From the NCBI GenBank assembly GCA_002698995.1, contig PAAX01000012.1, positions 1 to 64,000 of the forward strand: a DNA stretch of 64,000 nt, in the 5' to 3' direction. Both the position numbers and the translations under genes were made by a program. This DNA is from Ignavibacteriota bacterium (GTDB lineage Bacteria > Bacteroidota > Ignavibacteria > Ignavibacteriales > Melioribacteraceae). Of this stretch, positions 9,258-18,588 are shown one piece after another; within the stretch, counting starts at the first letter, position 1; each line of letters opens with the position of its first letter. Below the pieces are notes generated by a model that was not told the origin of the DNA, did not search any database, and worked only from the letters and a program-made list of their open reading frames with translations.

Positions 9258-9355
9258 TTTAAACCTGTCCAAATCAATAATATCAAATTGTAGAAAAATA
9301 TAGCTAAGAAGTAATTATATTTTACAACAGACTTGAAAACAAATCGGAGTAGTAT

Positions 9356-9865
9356 ATGAATGCAAAAGTTATTTTCTTAGATTTATTTCAACACATGAAA
9401 TGGGCTGATCTTCAAGTATGGAACAAAATTAAACAGAGTGAAAAATTAATGAATGATGAGAAATGCACAGATTTAATTTTTCATATTCATCTTGTGCAGA
9501 ATATGTTTTTGAATGTATGGCTGAATGACAATTTACAAATCGATAGAAAAAATAGAAGTCTTGAGTCGGCCGAAAAATCAGCATTAATGTTTTATGAAAG
9601 ATTACAAGAGTTTGTAAAAAATTTCGACAGCGTTAATCTTGAAGAAGAAAAAGTACTTCCTTGGGCCGGCATGCTAAAGAAGGTATTGGGAACAGATCCA
9701 AGAAATACATTAATGCACGAAACTATCAATCAAGCAATTCAGCATTCTACTTATCATAGGGCGCAAATCAATAAAAGAATAAGGGAACTGGATGAAAATC
9801 CTCCTTTTACTGATTTTATTTATTGGGCTTGGATCAATAAACCGATAGTTGAATTTAAATTGTAA
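9356..9865 (+). CDS. DinB-family metal-binding four-helix protein
   Basis: 169-residue protein of the DinB/YfiT superfamily, predicted four-helix bundle. It has the expected metal-ligand histidines: one in FHIHLVQNMFLNVW (around 45) and the pair in QHSTYHRAQI (130 and 134). Members include damage-inducible proteins and thiol transferases (bacillithiol or mycothiol dependent). No cofactor specificity can be read here. Single gene with its own upstream region; a 7-bp hairpin (CTTGTTA/TAACAAG, about 9901-9920) follows it. Confidence 0.8.
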   Translation: MNAKVIFLDLFQHMKWADLQVWNKIKQSEKLMNDEKCTDLIFHIHLVQNMFLNVWLNDNLQIDRKNRSLESAEKSALMFYERLQEFVKNFDSVNLEEEKVLPWAGMLKKVLGTDPRNTLMHETINQAIQHSTYHRAQINKRIRELDENPPFTDFIYWAWINKPIVEFKL

Positions 9866-10061
9866 TGTTTTTCTAAAGAATAACGCTATTGACATGACTG
9901 CTTGTTATTTATTTAACAAGATTACTCGCGTATTTTTTGAAATATAAAATTCAAAAGGAACTCTTAACGCCTTTATTCGTCTAACAAATATTATTCAAAT
10001 AAAGAATTAATGCTTATCTTAAAACACATCATATCAACTCATTAAAAACGAGGTTAAAGTA

Positions 10062-13000
10062 ATGAGAAAATTATTTCTATTACTCTTGCTGGCTGCTGCA
10101 ACAATAACAGCTAATGATCCTTTACTAAGATTTCCTTCTGTAAGTCACGATGGTTCAAAAATTGCTTTTAATTTCCAAGGTGATGTTTGGACTGTTTCTT
10201 TTGAAGGAGGAACTGCTAACCGTTTGACTATTCATGAAGCTTATGATTCGAAACCTATTTGGAGTTTTGATGACAAATTTATTGCCTTCTCAAGTGACAG
10301 ATTCGGAAATAATGATGTTTATGTTACTTCTGTTTTCGGCGGAGTTCCAAACAGACTTACATTTCGCTCTACTAATGATGAAGCTGTAAGCTGGACAAAA
10401 AACAATGAATTACTTTTTACAACAAACAGAGAATTTGTTCAAGTTGAATGGATGAACGAAGTTCATAAAGTATCGGCTGAAGGGGGAAGTCCGGAAAGAT
10501 TTATGAACTCGGTTGGATTTATGCATTCTGTATCACCAAATGGAAAGTTTGTTGCTTTTGTAAGAGGCGAATGCAGAATTTCTAGAGAAGAATATAGAGG
10601 TCCGGCAAACAAAGATATTTGGCTTTATGATGTTGAAAACAAATCATATAAAAAATTAACTACCGATGAAGGAAACGATTATTTACCTTTATGGAGCGAT
10701 GATAATACCATTTTCTTTATCAGTGCAAAATCCGGTGCCTATAATATTGTAAAGTTAATGATAGATAATTCCGGAAACTTAACCGGAGACCAACAAGCGA
10801 TTACAAATTATTCTGAAAGCGGAGTAAGTCACTTCGGTGTTGATAAATCGGGTACAAAGTTTGTTTATGAAAGATTAGGTAAGGTTTATACTCAAGTTTC
10901 AGCTCAATCGCCAAAAGTATTAAACGTTAAGATAAGTGACGATTACAGATTTGATCCGGTTGAGTATAAAACCTTTTCTGCAGATATTGATGAATATTCA
11001 GTATCACCAAACGGTAAGCTAATCGCTTTTGTAATTAGAGGAGAAGTTTTTGTAAAAGAAAATGATAAAGATAAAAGCCGTTCGGTAAACCTTTCTAAAA
11101 ATCCATATAGAGATCAGCATCCTTCTTGGTTAAATGATTCAACAATAATTTATGTTTCTGATAGAGAAGGACAGAACGATTTATACTTGGTTAAATCTTC
11201 AGATGAAAAACAATCTAATATTTTCAAATCGCTAAAGCACGAAACTAAAAGACTTACCAAAACAGATGAAGAAGAAACCTGGCCAGTTGTTTCTCCCGAT
11301 ATGAAAAAACTTACTTATGAAATTGGCTCGGGAAAATTGGTTGTTGTTGATATAGACAAAGACGGCAGCATGAGCAACGAGGTTGTTCTTTTAGACGGAT
11401 GGGATGCTCCTGGAAATGTAACCTGGAGTCCGGACAGCAAATGGCTCGCTTATTCTTTAAGCGATCTTTATTTTAATTCTGAGATATTTATTCATGCCGC
11501 AGATAACAGCAGAGAACCGGTAAATGTAAGCATGCATCCAAGAGGAGATTATAATCCTTTCTGGAGTAAAGACGGATCAAAGCTTGGATTTGTATCTGCA
11601 AGAAATAACGGTGATAATGATGTTTGGTTTGTTTGGCTGACCAAAAAAGATTGGGAAAAGACTAAAGAGGATTGGGAAGAAAAAGAAGATGATGCTGAGA
11701 AAAAAGAAAAAAAGAAAGACGATAAAGATGGAGAAGATAAAGAAGAAGTAGAACCGATTAAAATTGACTTTGATGGAATGTGGGAAAGAATAGTTCAAGT
11801 TACTTCTTTACCCGGTGAAGAAAGCAGTTATATAATTTCTGGTGACGGCGAATATTTTTACTTTACATCAAGCGAACCGACTACATCTGGAAATGATTTA
11901 TATAAAGTAAAATGGGATGGTTCGGATATTAAATCAATTACCAAAGGGGGGAAAAGTCCTTCTTCATTAAAGCTTTCTGCCGATGGCAAAACAGCATTCT
12001 TCATTTCAAGAGGAAAATTAAACAGTTTAACAATTTCATCCGACAAAGACGAATCTCTTCCTCATTCAGGAAATATGATTGTTGATTACAACAAAGAATT
12101 AGATCAAATTTTTGAAGAAGCTTGGCGTGCAATTAATGCCGGCTTTTATGATCCTAATTTTCATGGTGATGACTGGGAAGAGCTAAAAGAAAAATATAAG
12201 CCGATTGCTGTTAGAGCTTCTACTATGAGCGATTTTAGAGACTACTTTAATTTAATGCTCGGTGAAATCAATGCAAGTCATATGGGACTTTATGGTTCCG
12301 ATAGAGCTGAAACCCAAAAAGAAAGAACAGGATTATTGGGAATTGAGTTTACATCTGTTTCTGTTGGAATTCAAATCACTCATATAGTTCCCGGCTCTCC
12401 GGCTGATAAAGAAGAATCAAAATTAAACATTGGTGATATTATAATTTCAGTCGATGGAATGGATGTAAAAGAAGAAACTAATTTCTATCAATTCTTCTTA
12501 AATAAAGCCGGTGATAAAGTTCTTCTAACTGTTAAATCAAAAGATGGTGAAATTAAGGAAATAGTAATTCGTCCTACAAGCTCTGTCAATTCTCTCCTTT
12601 ATGAAGAATGGGTAAAAGAAAGAAGAGCTCTTACAGAAAAATATTCAAATGGAAAGCTCGGTTATCTTCATATTGAAGGAATGAGCTGGCCAAGTTTTGA
12701 AAGATTTGAAAGAGAACTTGCTGCAGCAGGTTATGGTAAAGATGGTATTGTTATAGATGTTAGATACAATGGCGGCGGCTGGACTACAGATTATCTTATG
12801 GCTGTTCTTAATGTTGATCAACATGCATTCACTGTTCCGCGTGGTGCTGCTAAAAATTTAGAAAAAGAATCAGGTAACTTTAAAGCTTACTATCCTTACG
12901 GTGAAAGACTCCCTTATTCACCTTGGATGAAACCTTCAATTGCAATGTGCAACTCTGCAAGTTATTCAAATGCAGAAATATTTTCGCATGCATATAAAAC

Positions 13001-13250
13001 TTTGGGAATTGGCAAACTGGTTGGACAGCCTACATTTGGAGCAGTAATTTCGACAGGAGGCAAAGGTTTAATTGACGGTTCGTTTGTTCGTCTTCCGTTT
13101 AGAGGATGGTATGTTTATAAAACCGGCGAAAATATGGAATTAGGTCCTGCTGTACCTGATTTTATTGTAGATGAAATGCCTGATGCAAAATCAAATAACG
13201 ATGATCCTCAACTAAAGAAAGCTGTTGATGAACTATTAAAGAGTTTATAA
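10062..13250 (+). CDS. tricorn-like secreted protease, S41 family
   Basis: 1062-residue protease with a signal peptide (MRKLFLLLLLAAATITA). Residues about 20-560 form TolB/tricorn-type beta-propeller repeats (PSVSHDGSKIAFN, WSPDSKWLAYS). A very acidic/basic low-complexity linker follows (about 530-565, KKEKKKDDKDGEDKEE). Then come the core domain, a PDZ domain (LGIEFTSVSVGIQITHIVPG) and a C-terminal tail-specific (S41) catalytic domain with Ser969 in NSASYSNAEIF. The tricorn family trims peptides. The signal peptide places this one in the periplasm or outside, unlike archaeal cytosolic tricorn. Confidence in family is high. Confidence 0.92.
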   Translation: MRKLFLLLLLAAATITANDPLLRFPSVSHDGSKIAFNFQGDVWTVSFEGGTANRLTIHEAYDSKPIWSFDDKFIAFSSDRFGNNDVYVTSVFGGVPNRLTFRSTNDEAVSWTKNNELLFTTNREFVQVEWMNEVHKVSAEGGSPERFMNSVGFMHSVSPNGKFVAFVRGECRISREEYRGPANKDIWLYDVENKSYKKLTTDEGNDYLPLWSDDNTIFFISAKSGAYNIVKLMIDNSGNLTGDQQAITNYSESGVSHFGVDKSGTKFVYERLGKVYTQVSAQSPKVLNVKISDDYRFDPVEYKTFSADIDEYSVSPNGKLIAFVIRGEVFVKENDKDKSRSVNLSKNPYRDQHPSWLNDSTIIYVSDREGQNDLYLVKSSDEKQSNIFKSLKHETKRLTKTDEEETWPVVSPDMKKLTYEIGSGKLVVVDIDKDGSMSNEVVLLDGWDAPGNVTWSPDSKWLAYSLSDLYFNSEIFIHAADNSREPVNVSMHPRGDYNPFWSKDGSKLGFVSARNNGDNDVWFVWLTKKDWEKTKEDWEEKEDDAEKKEKKKDDKDGEDKEEVEPIKIDFDGMWERIVQVTSLPGEESSYIISGDGEYFYFTSSEPTTSGNDLYKVKWDGSDIKSITKGGKSPSSLKLSADGKTAFFISRGKLNSLTISSDKDESLPHSGNMIVDYNKELDQIFEEAWRAINAGFYDPNFHGDDWEELKEKYKPIAVRASTMSDFRDYFNLMLGEINASHMGLYGSDRAETQKERTGLLGIEFTSVSVGIQITHIVPGSPADKEESKLNIGDIIISVDGMDVKEETNFYQFFLNKAGDKVLLTVKSKDGEIKEIVIRPTSSVNSLLYEEWVKERRALTEKYSNGKLGYLHIEGMSWPSFERFERELAAAGYGKDGIVIDVRYNGGGWTTDYLMAVLNVDQHAFTVPRGAAKNLEKESGNFKAYYPYGERLPYSPWMKPSIAMCNSASYSNAEIFSHAYKTLGIGKLVGQPTFGAVISTGGKGLIDGSFVRLPFRGWYVYKTGENMELGPAVPDFIVDEMPDAKSNNDDPQLKKAVDELLKSL

Positions 13251-13275
13251 ATCTCTTTAGGAAATAATTAATTTT

Positions 13276-13320
13276 AATACCGGGTTGATTGCTTAATGGC
13301 AATTAATTCCGGTATTTTTT
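13276..13320 (+). terminator. Rho-independent terminator, possibly bidirectional
   Basis: Stem AATACCGG (13276-13283) with CCGGTATT (13309-13316), with an inner ATTGC/GCAAT stem and a T8 run. It lies between convergent genes and ends the protease transcript. Confidence 0.85.
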
Positions 13321-13344
13321 TTGAAACTTTATTGTTATAAAATT

Positions 13345-13806
13345 CTATTCTTCTCCCCATTTCAGAATATCTAATCTTACATTTACAATTCCGTCCTTAA
13401 TCATTTCTAATTCTAAAGCTGATCCGTATGAAAGATCGATAATTCTTTGTGGGTGTGAGGGCATTCTGTCATTAATTCTAATTGTAGCTGATTTGTTGTT
13501 GTTGAGATTTGTTACTTTAATGATTGTTCCAAAGGGATAATTTTCATGAGCTGCAGTAAGGTTATACATATTATAAATTTCACCATTTGCTGTTTGTCTG
13601 CCGTGAAATTTTGATGCATAAAAAGAAGCAATTCCAGTAACAGATTCTATCGCTTCATAATTATTGAATTCATCGTAGTTCGTTTCAGGAGATTTGTGTT
13701 CAGTATGATTTGGAACGGAATCTTTCTCTGCTGTGAATCTAACAGAGCTTGCGCATCCTGAGAAAAGTAAAGCGGTTATAAATATGTATAAAAGTTTTAT
13801 CTTCAA
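13345..13806 (-). CDS. RlpA-like double-psi beta-barrel lipoprotein
   Basis: 153-residue lipoprotein: signal peptide with lipobox LLFSGC, a short Ser/Glu-rich linker, then an RlpA double-psi beta-barrel (GIASFYASKFHGRQTANGE, NLTAAHENYPFGTIIKVTN, IRINDRMPSHPQRIIDLS). RlpA proteins are septal or cell-wall lytic transglycosylases that cleave peptidoglycan strands lacking stem peptides. The SPOR domain found in E. coli RlpA is absent, as in many Bacteroidota. Function in peptidoglycan turnover is inferred from family. Confidence 0.85.
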   Translation of the reverse strand: MKIKLLYIFITALLFSGCASSVRFTAEKDSVPNHTEHKSPETNYDEFNNYEAIESVTGIASFYASKFHGRQTANGEIYNMYNLTAAHENYPFGTIIKVTNLNNNKSATIRINDRMPSHPQRIIDLSYGSALELEMIKDGIVNVRLDILKWGEE

Positions 13807-13940
13807 TAGTAGTTTTGATTTTATTTCTGCTGAGTAAAAATAAATAAAATTTCAAACTTGGTTCGATTAATAATCATTTAAATGGCATTGAAGATTTAGT
13901 GAAATAATTTTATTGTTGAATTAACAATTCGGAAATAGAA

Positions 13941-16604
13941 ATGAAAAAAGCTGTTCCAATCTTAACTGTAATTATATTTATCACATCTCTTTTTTTTATT
14001 CCAACTAAAAAAGAAATCAAATTACGCGGTCAATTTTCATCAAAAGATTTAAAGAATTCTTTTCCTTCAGAATATGAGTGGATGAAAAGAAGTTTCCCCC
14101 ATTTTAAAGTTGATCCTTCTGCACATTTAGAAGCACTCAAACAGACTAAAGAGTTAAGAGAATCCTCAAGATTAAATAAAAGCAAATCGCTGGAATGGGA
14201 GTTCTTGGGTCCGGTAAATATTGGAGGAAGAATTGCTGATATTGAATTCAATCCAGTTAATCCCAATATTGTTTATGCTGGAGCAGCGGCTGGAGGAGTA
14301 TTTAAATCTACTAATACCGGAGAAACATGGTTTCCGGTTTTTGATGATGCCTCAACTTTGATGATTGGCGACATTGCAGTTGATCCCGTTAATCCTGATG
14401 TAATTTATGTCGGTACAGGCGAACCGAATGGAAGTCATAATAATTTTCCCGGTACTGGTGTATATAAATCAACCGATGCGGGAAATACATGGACAAACAT
14501 TGGTTTAGAGTTGACTTCTAACATCGGAAGAGTGTTAGTCGATCCTAACGATAATAATATTGTTTATGTTGCTGCTGTAGGTTCTAACTTTGCACCACAT
14601 TCTGAAAGAGGATTATTCAAATCAACCAATGCAGGAGAAAGCTGGGAAAATATTCTTTTTGTTGATGATACAACCGGTTGTATTGATATTATTCTCGATC
14701 CCAATGATTCAAACTTTTTAATGGCTGCAATGTGGCACAGATACAGAAAACCCGGTTACGGACAATCTGAGACCTCATACGGAGCATCAGGAGGAATATT
14801 TAAAACTACCGACGGTGGAAATAACTGGGAAAAACTTGGTGCAGCAAACGGACTTCCAGTTAGTCCGGAAAGAATTGGTAAAATCGGTTTGACAATTTCT
14901 CCTTCAAACAGTAATGTGATTTATGCTTTATATAATGACGGCGGTGTTATTTCCGGTCTTTATAAATCAACAGATAAAGGTATTAACTGGCAGTTTTTTA
15001 GTCCGGATAACGGATTGCTGGACGGAGCCTCCAATTTCAGTTGGTACTTTGGTCAAGTTCGTGTTCATCCAACAAATCCAAATACAGTATTTGTTTTAGA
15101 TGTTGCTTTTATGAAATCAACAAACAGCGGTGGAAGCTGGCCCATAAATTATGGTTACGGCGGTCCATGGCAGCTTCATGTTGATCATCATGCGTTAGCT
15201 TTTCATCCTCAAAATCCCGAGTATATCATCAGCGGAAATGACGGCGGTATTAATATTTCAACCAACGGCGGATCAACTTGGTCTGAACCGAAGCATCTTC
15301 CTATTACTCAATATTATGAAATCGGACTGGATAAGTTAAATCCAAATGGATTATACGGCGGATCACAAGATAACAGCACTCATAGAACTTTAACCGGATC
15401 TTGGGATGATTGGGATATAATTCTTGGCGGAGATGGGTTTTACGTTAATGTAGATTACACAAATTCCAATATTATTTATGCAGAGTATCAATATGGTTCT
15501 TTATTCAAGTCTGTAGATGGCGGAAATAATTTTGACTATGTTACTCCAAATCTAAATTGGAATGAACCAACTAACTGGTCAACTCCAGTAATACTTGATC
15601 CAAATAATCCTAGTATAGTTTATTACGGCTCCAACAGATTATGGAGATCAACAAACGGAGGAAACAGCTGGACACCAATAAGCGAAGTACTTACCAGAAA
15701 TAATCCTGATTGGCCTAGATTCGGAACTCTTACAACAATTGCTGTTGGACCTTCTAATTCTAATGTGATTTATGTCGGTACCGACGACGGAAAAATCTGG
15801 GTTTCTTCAGATAACGGAACTACTTGGAAAGATATTACAAACACTTCTGTTGAAAGATGGGTAACAAGAGTCGTTCCGGATAATAATGATGAGAATATTA
15901 TCTATGCAACTTATTCGGGATTAAAATGGAGAGATCCCGATTCAAGAGTTTTCAAAAGTACAAATATGGGTGAAGATTGGATTGACATTTCATACAATCT
16001 ACCCGATGCACCGGTTAACTCGTTTGCAATCGATCCTTCATCACCAAATACTTTATATGCTGGATTAGATGTTGGAGTTTTTGTACTTAAAGGAAATGAA
16101 ACTTGGGAAGCATACGGAACCGGACTTCCAATTGTTACGGTTTATGATATGAAAGTTCATCCAACGACTAAAAAATTAATTATCGGGACACACGGAAGAT
16201 CGATGTATGGAATTGATACTGATGGTGCTGTGACTGTAAACGATGAATCCAACATCCCTGCTAATTTTGTACTTGAGCAGAATTATCCGAATCCTTTTAA
16301 TCCTACAACTACAATAAGTTTTTCAATCGCAGCACGCTCTGTCATTTCGACCTCGCCTTCAGGCGATGGGAGAAATCTTAAAGATTTCTCGTCGACTTCG
16401 TCTCCTCGAAATGACATCATGGAGGTTTCGTTAAAAGTTTATGATATTCTTGGTAATGAGGCGGCTACATTAGTGAACGAAACAAAATCACCCGGAAGTT
16501 ATCAAGTTTCTTGGAATGCATCTGAATTTGCAAGCGGAATTTATATTTACAGATTAACTTCCGGCAGCATCAATCTTTCTAAGAAAATGATTTTGATAAA
16601 ATAA
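13941..16604 (+). CDS. secreted BNR/sortilin-like beta-propeller protein with T9SS domain
   Basis: 887-residue secreted protein. An N-terminal membrane/signal segment is followed by a long series of BNR/Asp-box repeats (VFKSTNTGETWFP, VYKSTDAGNTWTN, LFKSTNAGESWEN, IWVSSDNGTTWKD) that form one or two beta-propellers, as in VPS10/sortilin-like and xyloglucanase proteins. The C-terminus is a type IX sorting domain (EQNYPNPFNPTTTISFSI ... YDILGNEAATLVNE ... KKMILIK). Between SFSIA and EVSLKVYD about 30 extra residues are encoded by an in-frame palindromic repeat (16340-16416). No catalytic residues are evident; surface-exposed role inferred. Confidence 0.88.
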   Translation: MKKAVPILTVIIFITSLFFIPTKKEIKLRGQFSSKDLKNSFPSEYEWMKRSFPHFKVDPSAHLEALKQTKELRESSRLNKSKSLEWEFLGPVNIGGRIADIEFNPVNPNIVYAGAAAGGVFKSTNTGETWFPVFDDASTLMIGDIAVDPVNPDVIYVGTGEPNGSHNNFPGTGVYKSTDAGNTWTNIGLELTSNIGRVLVDPNDNNIVYVAAVGSNFAPHSERGLFKSTNAGESWENILFVDDTTGCIDIILDPNDSNFLMAAMWHRYRKPGYGQSETSYGASGGIFKTTDGGNNWEKLGAANGLPVSPERIGKIGLTISPSNSNVIYALYNDGGVISGLYKSTDKGINWQFFSPDNGLLDGASNFSWYFGQVRVHPTNPNTVFVLDVAFMKSTNSGGSWPINYGYGGPWQLHVDHHALAFHPQNPEYIISGNDGGINISTNGGSTWSEPKHLPITQYYEIGLDKLNPNGLYGGSQDNSTHRTLTGSWDDWDIILGGDGFYVNVDYTNSNIIYAEYQYGSLFKSVDGGNNFDYVTPNLNWNEPTNWSTPVILDPNNPSIVYYGSNRLWRSTNGGNSWTPISEVLTRNNPDWPRFGTLTTIAVGPSNSNVIYVGTDDGKIWVSSDNGTTWKDITNTSVERWVTRVVPDNNDENIIYATYSGLKWRDPDSRVFKSTNMGEDWIDISYNLPDAPVNSFAIDPSSPNTLYAGLDVGVFVLKGNETWEAYGTGLPIVTVYDMKVHPTTKKLIIGTHGRSMYGIDTDGAVTVNDESNIPANFVLEQNYPNPFNPTTTISFSIAARSVISTSPSGDGRNLKDFSSTSSPRNDIMEVSLKVYDILGNEAATLVNETKSPGSYQVSWNASEFASGIYIYRLTSGSINLSKKMILIK
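16340..16416 (+). repeat. palindromic repeat element inside a coding region
   Basis: 77-base element bounded by an 11-bp inverted repeat (TGTCATTTCGA at 16340-16350, TCGAAATGACA at 16406-16416). It contains two more hairpins: TCGCC-TTCA-GGCGA (16353-16366) and GAGAAATCT-TAA-AGATTTCTC (16370-16390). It keeps the reading frame open and adds about 30 residues to the T9SS sorting domain. Its design is that of an intergenic hairpin repeat. Confidence 0.85.
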
Positions 16605-16704
16605 TTTTGATAACTCGGATATGATTGTAAAAATCCAATATCGCGTGGAATTACAAAATTATTGTTTCTTGTGTTTTAAAGCTTTCTACAAGTAAAATTT
16701 TTTA

Positions 16705-16752
16705 TGTCATGCCGGTTTCCAAGTTTTCATTAAAATTTGGAATACCGGCATC
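16705..16752. repeat. hairpin repeat, CATGCCGG family
   Basis: Starts TGTCATGCCGGT and ends ACCGGCATC. The base stem is shared with copies near 42.3 kb and 57.2 kb, while the tip (TTTCCAAGTTTT against AAAATTTGGAA) is unique but self-complementary. It lies between convergent genes. Confidence 0.8.
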
Positions 16753-16796
16753 TGTTAAGGTATTAGTTGCTTAGGTATTGAAAAATCCATTTATTT

Positions 16797-17351
16797 TTAC
16801 AACGCGACTCCAAAACCTAAACTGATAATATTATTTAGCTTCGTATCTCTTGTTGTCAACTGTCCATTAATTTCATTATATGTAACATTCCCATAAACTC
16901 CATCGCCAAAATTAATATTATAACTCAATTCAATTAATAATTTTTTAAATGAATATCCTATACCCAGCACACCAAAAGTAAAAGTTCTATCATTCACTTT
17001 TTCAACAATGGAATTTCCTTTGACAGACGATGATGGAAAAATTAAATTAACCCCAAGTAAAGCATAAAAATTATAATAAAACGTGCGCATATAGCTGCTT
17101 CCTAACTGAACCCCTTGTATAGAATTGGTATAAAAATAGCCTGGTCTTAAACTAATAGTTTGATTTTCAAATGAAAAATTTATTAAAAATGTTGGATTTA
17201 AAAATGGATAAAATTTATTATGCTCTTGAAATTTTCCTTGTTCGTAATTTTCAATACTTGTTATATGAGAATTTACCATAATACCAACCTTTGTTTGAGC
17301 AATTAAATTATATCCAAAAATCATCACCGCTATAAAAAAATACTTGTTCAT
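16797..17351 (-). CDS. outer-membrane beta-barrel protein, hypothetical
   Basis: About 184 residues. Signal peptide MNKYFFIAVMIFGYNLIAQ, then alternating hydrophobic beta-strands ending in NIISLGFGVAL, a typical barrel-closing strand with a hydrophobic C-terminus. I place the start at the ATG at 17351, preceded by GGGAG, rather than any farther upstream start. It lies 16 nt after the lipoprotein gene and is probably cotranscribed with it. It resembles the two barrel paralogues at 18.6-19.8 kb in length and layout. Function unknown. Confidence 0.7.
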   Translation of the reverse strand: MNKYFFIAVMIFGYNLIAQTKVGIMVNSHITSIENYEQGKFQEHNKFYPFLNPTFLINFSFENQTISLRPGYFYTNSIQGVQLGSSYMRTFYYNFYALLGVNLIFPSSSVKGNSIVEKVNDRTFTFGVLGIGYSFKKLLIELSYNINFGDGVYGNVTYNEINGQLTTRDTKLNNIISLGFGVAL

Positions 17352-17367
17352 TTTTACTCCCAATAGA

Positions 17368-18390
17368 CTAGTTTTGATTAATATTATAAAATACTTCTCT
17401 ATAATTTTGAGTAGGAATCTTCTGTATGTAAACCCAACTATTGTTAATATCACATAAGTTTTCATTTGCAAGATAGCAGCGATATTCCAATCTGTATTGC
17501 CTTTCAAACTTCTTTAGCCAACCAGTTTTCCATGCTTCTTCACAAAAGGTATTAGTGTTATAATAATTTCCATCGCTGCCAATGTAATAAAAAATAATAC
17601 TTTGTCCTAAATTACTAGCGTGTCCTAATAATTCATCATACTCTGTCGTTTGATCTCTGGTTGAATGAACAAAGTTAAAATTACTTTTATACCCAAAGTA
17701 ATTTCTTAAGCTTGTCCAAAAACTTCTTTGATCATATGGCGCATTTACTTCTCCATATTTATCACAAGAAAATCTAAAATTTGTTCTTGAATTAATTAAT
17801 TGCTGATAAGTATATGTATAAACATAATCCCCGATATTCAATACGCTGTTAGTTCGATTAATAGAAATGTAGTTTGAAACATATTGCATATCAACTGTTG
17901 AATATGTTCCCCTCGTTAAAGGTTCGTCAATATAGTAGTAACCTGCGTCTAAGGAATTAATAGAAGACTGATAGTTGTTTTTATTATGCGGAAGTTGCAC
18001 CAATATGTCTTCTTTTAAAAAACCATTGTTTAACGCAGCATTATATTCATTTATAGAATATACTCTAATCATACTAAAACCATATTTGTCTTTCAATTCG
18101 GCAAGGACTTCGTTGGAATACGAATGCGGCCAAACACCAATCTTTTTATTTGATACCGGTGAATAGTACTCGGTTTCCCAAATATCAATATACTTAACAC
18201 TATAGTCCATTGCATTTGGAGTAATTCCTTTGTTAAGCTTTGACGAATTATTTTTAGAGTTACCTTCATTTTCAGTAATACTTTCACAACTTGTAAAAAC
18301 CAATACAACAACAAACAATGGCAAATACAATGTTTTTAAATTGTAAAGGATGTAATTTAAAGATAGGGGGGGGGTGCTTTGAGTTTTCAT
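17368..18390 (-). CDS. lipoprotein with 5' homopolymer tract, glycosidase-like fold possible
   Basis: 340-residue predicted lipoprotein: long N-terminus, hydrophobic segment LYLPLFVVVLVF, then TSC as a relaxed lipobox. The body has repeated hydrophobic strands and a YYYIDEP segment that recalls the acidic end of a TIM-barrel strand in glycoside hydrolase-like proteins; I do not recognise the family. The codons for residues 6-9 lie in a run of nine C (G9 on the plus strand, 18366-18374). Gain or loss of one base would shift the frame before the signal peptide, so expression may be switchable. GAGG lies before the ATG. Confidence 0.65.
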   Translation of the reverse strand: MKTQSTPPLSLNYILYNLKTLYLPLFVVVLVFTSCESITENEGNSKNNSSKLNKGITPNAMDYSVKYIDIWETEYYSPVSNKKIGVWPHSYSNEVLAELKDKYGFSMIRVYSINEYNAALNNGFLKEDILVQLPHNKNNYQSSINSLDAGYYYIDEPLTRGTYSTVDMQYVSNYISINRTNSVLNIGDYVYTYTYQQLINSRTNFRFSCDKYGEVNAPYDQRSFWTSLRNYFGYKSNFNFVHSTRDQTTEYDELLGHASNLGQSIIFYYIGSDGNYYNTNTFCEEAWKTGWLKKFERQYRLEYRCYLANENLCDINNSWVYIQKIPTQNYREVFYNINQN

Positions 18391-18588
18391 ACAGAACCTC
18401 GTATTATTTGTAAATAATTAAACAGAACTTCAAGAGATTATAAATTGAGAAAATGTTTTTAATTTGTCAAGTTCTTTTTTATTAATAACCATTTTTTTTG
18501 TTTCAATGTAATTAGGAATTTTAGCAAACCTTAGTAAAATAGTAAGAAATAAAATTAGTATTTTCAATAGATTTCCCATTTTAACTAA
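18391..18588 (-). promoter_or_regulatory. upstream region shared with the paralogue promoter at 19.8 kb
   Basis: About 60-70 bases (18408-18470) resemble the sequence upstream of the barrel gene at 19.8 kb (19808-19868). Both contain TTAACAGAACTTCAAG-like sequence, and both have TTGACA on the minus strand at the same relative distance (around 18465 and 19865). It is likely a duplicated promoter. No gene is visible in this gap. Confidence 0.45.
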
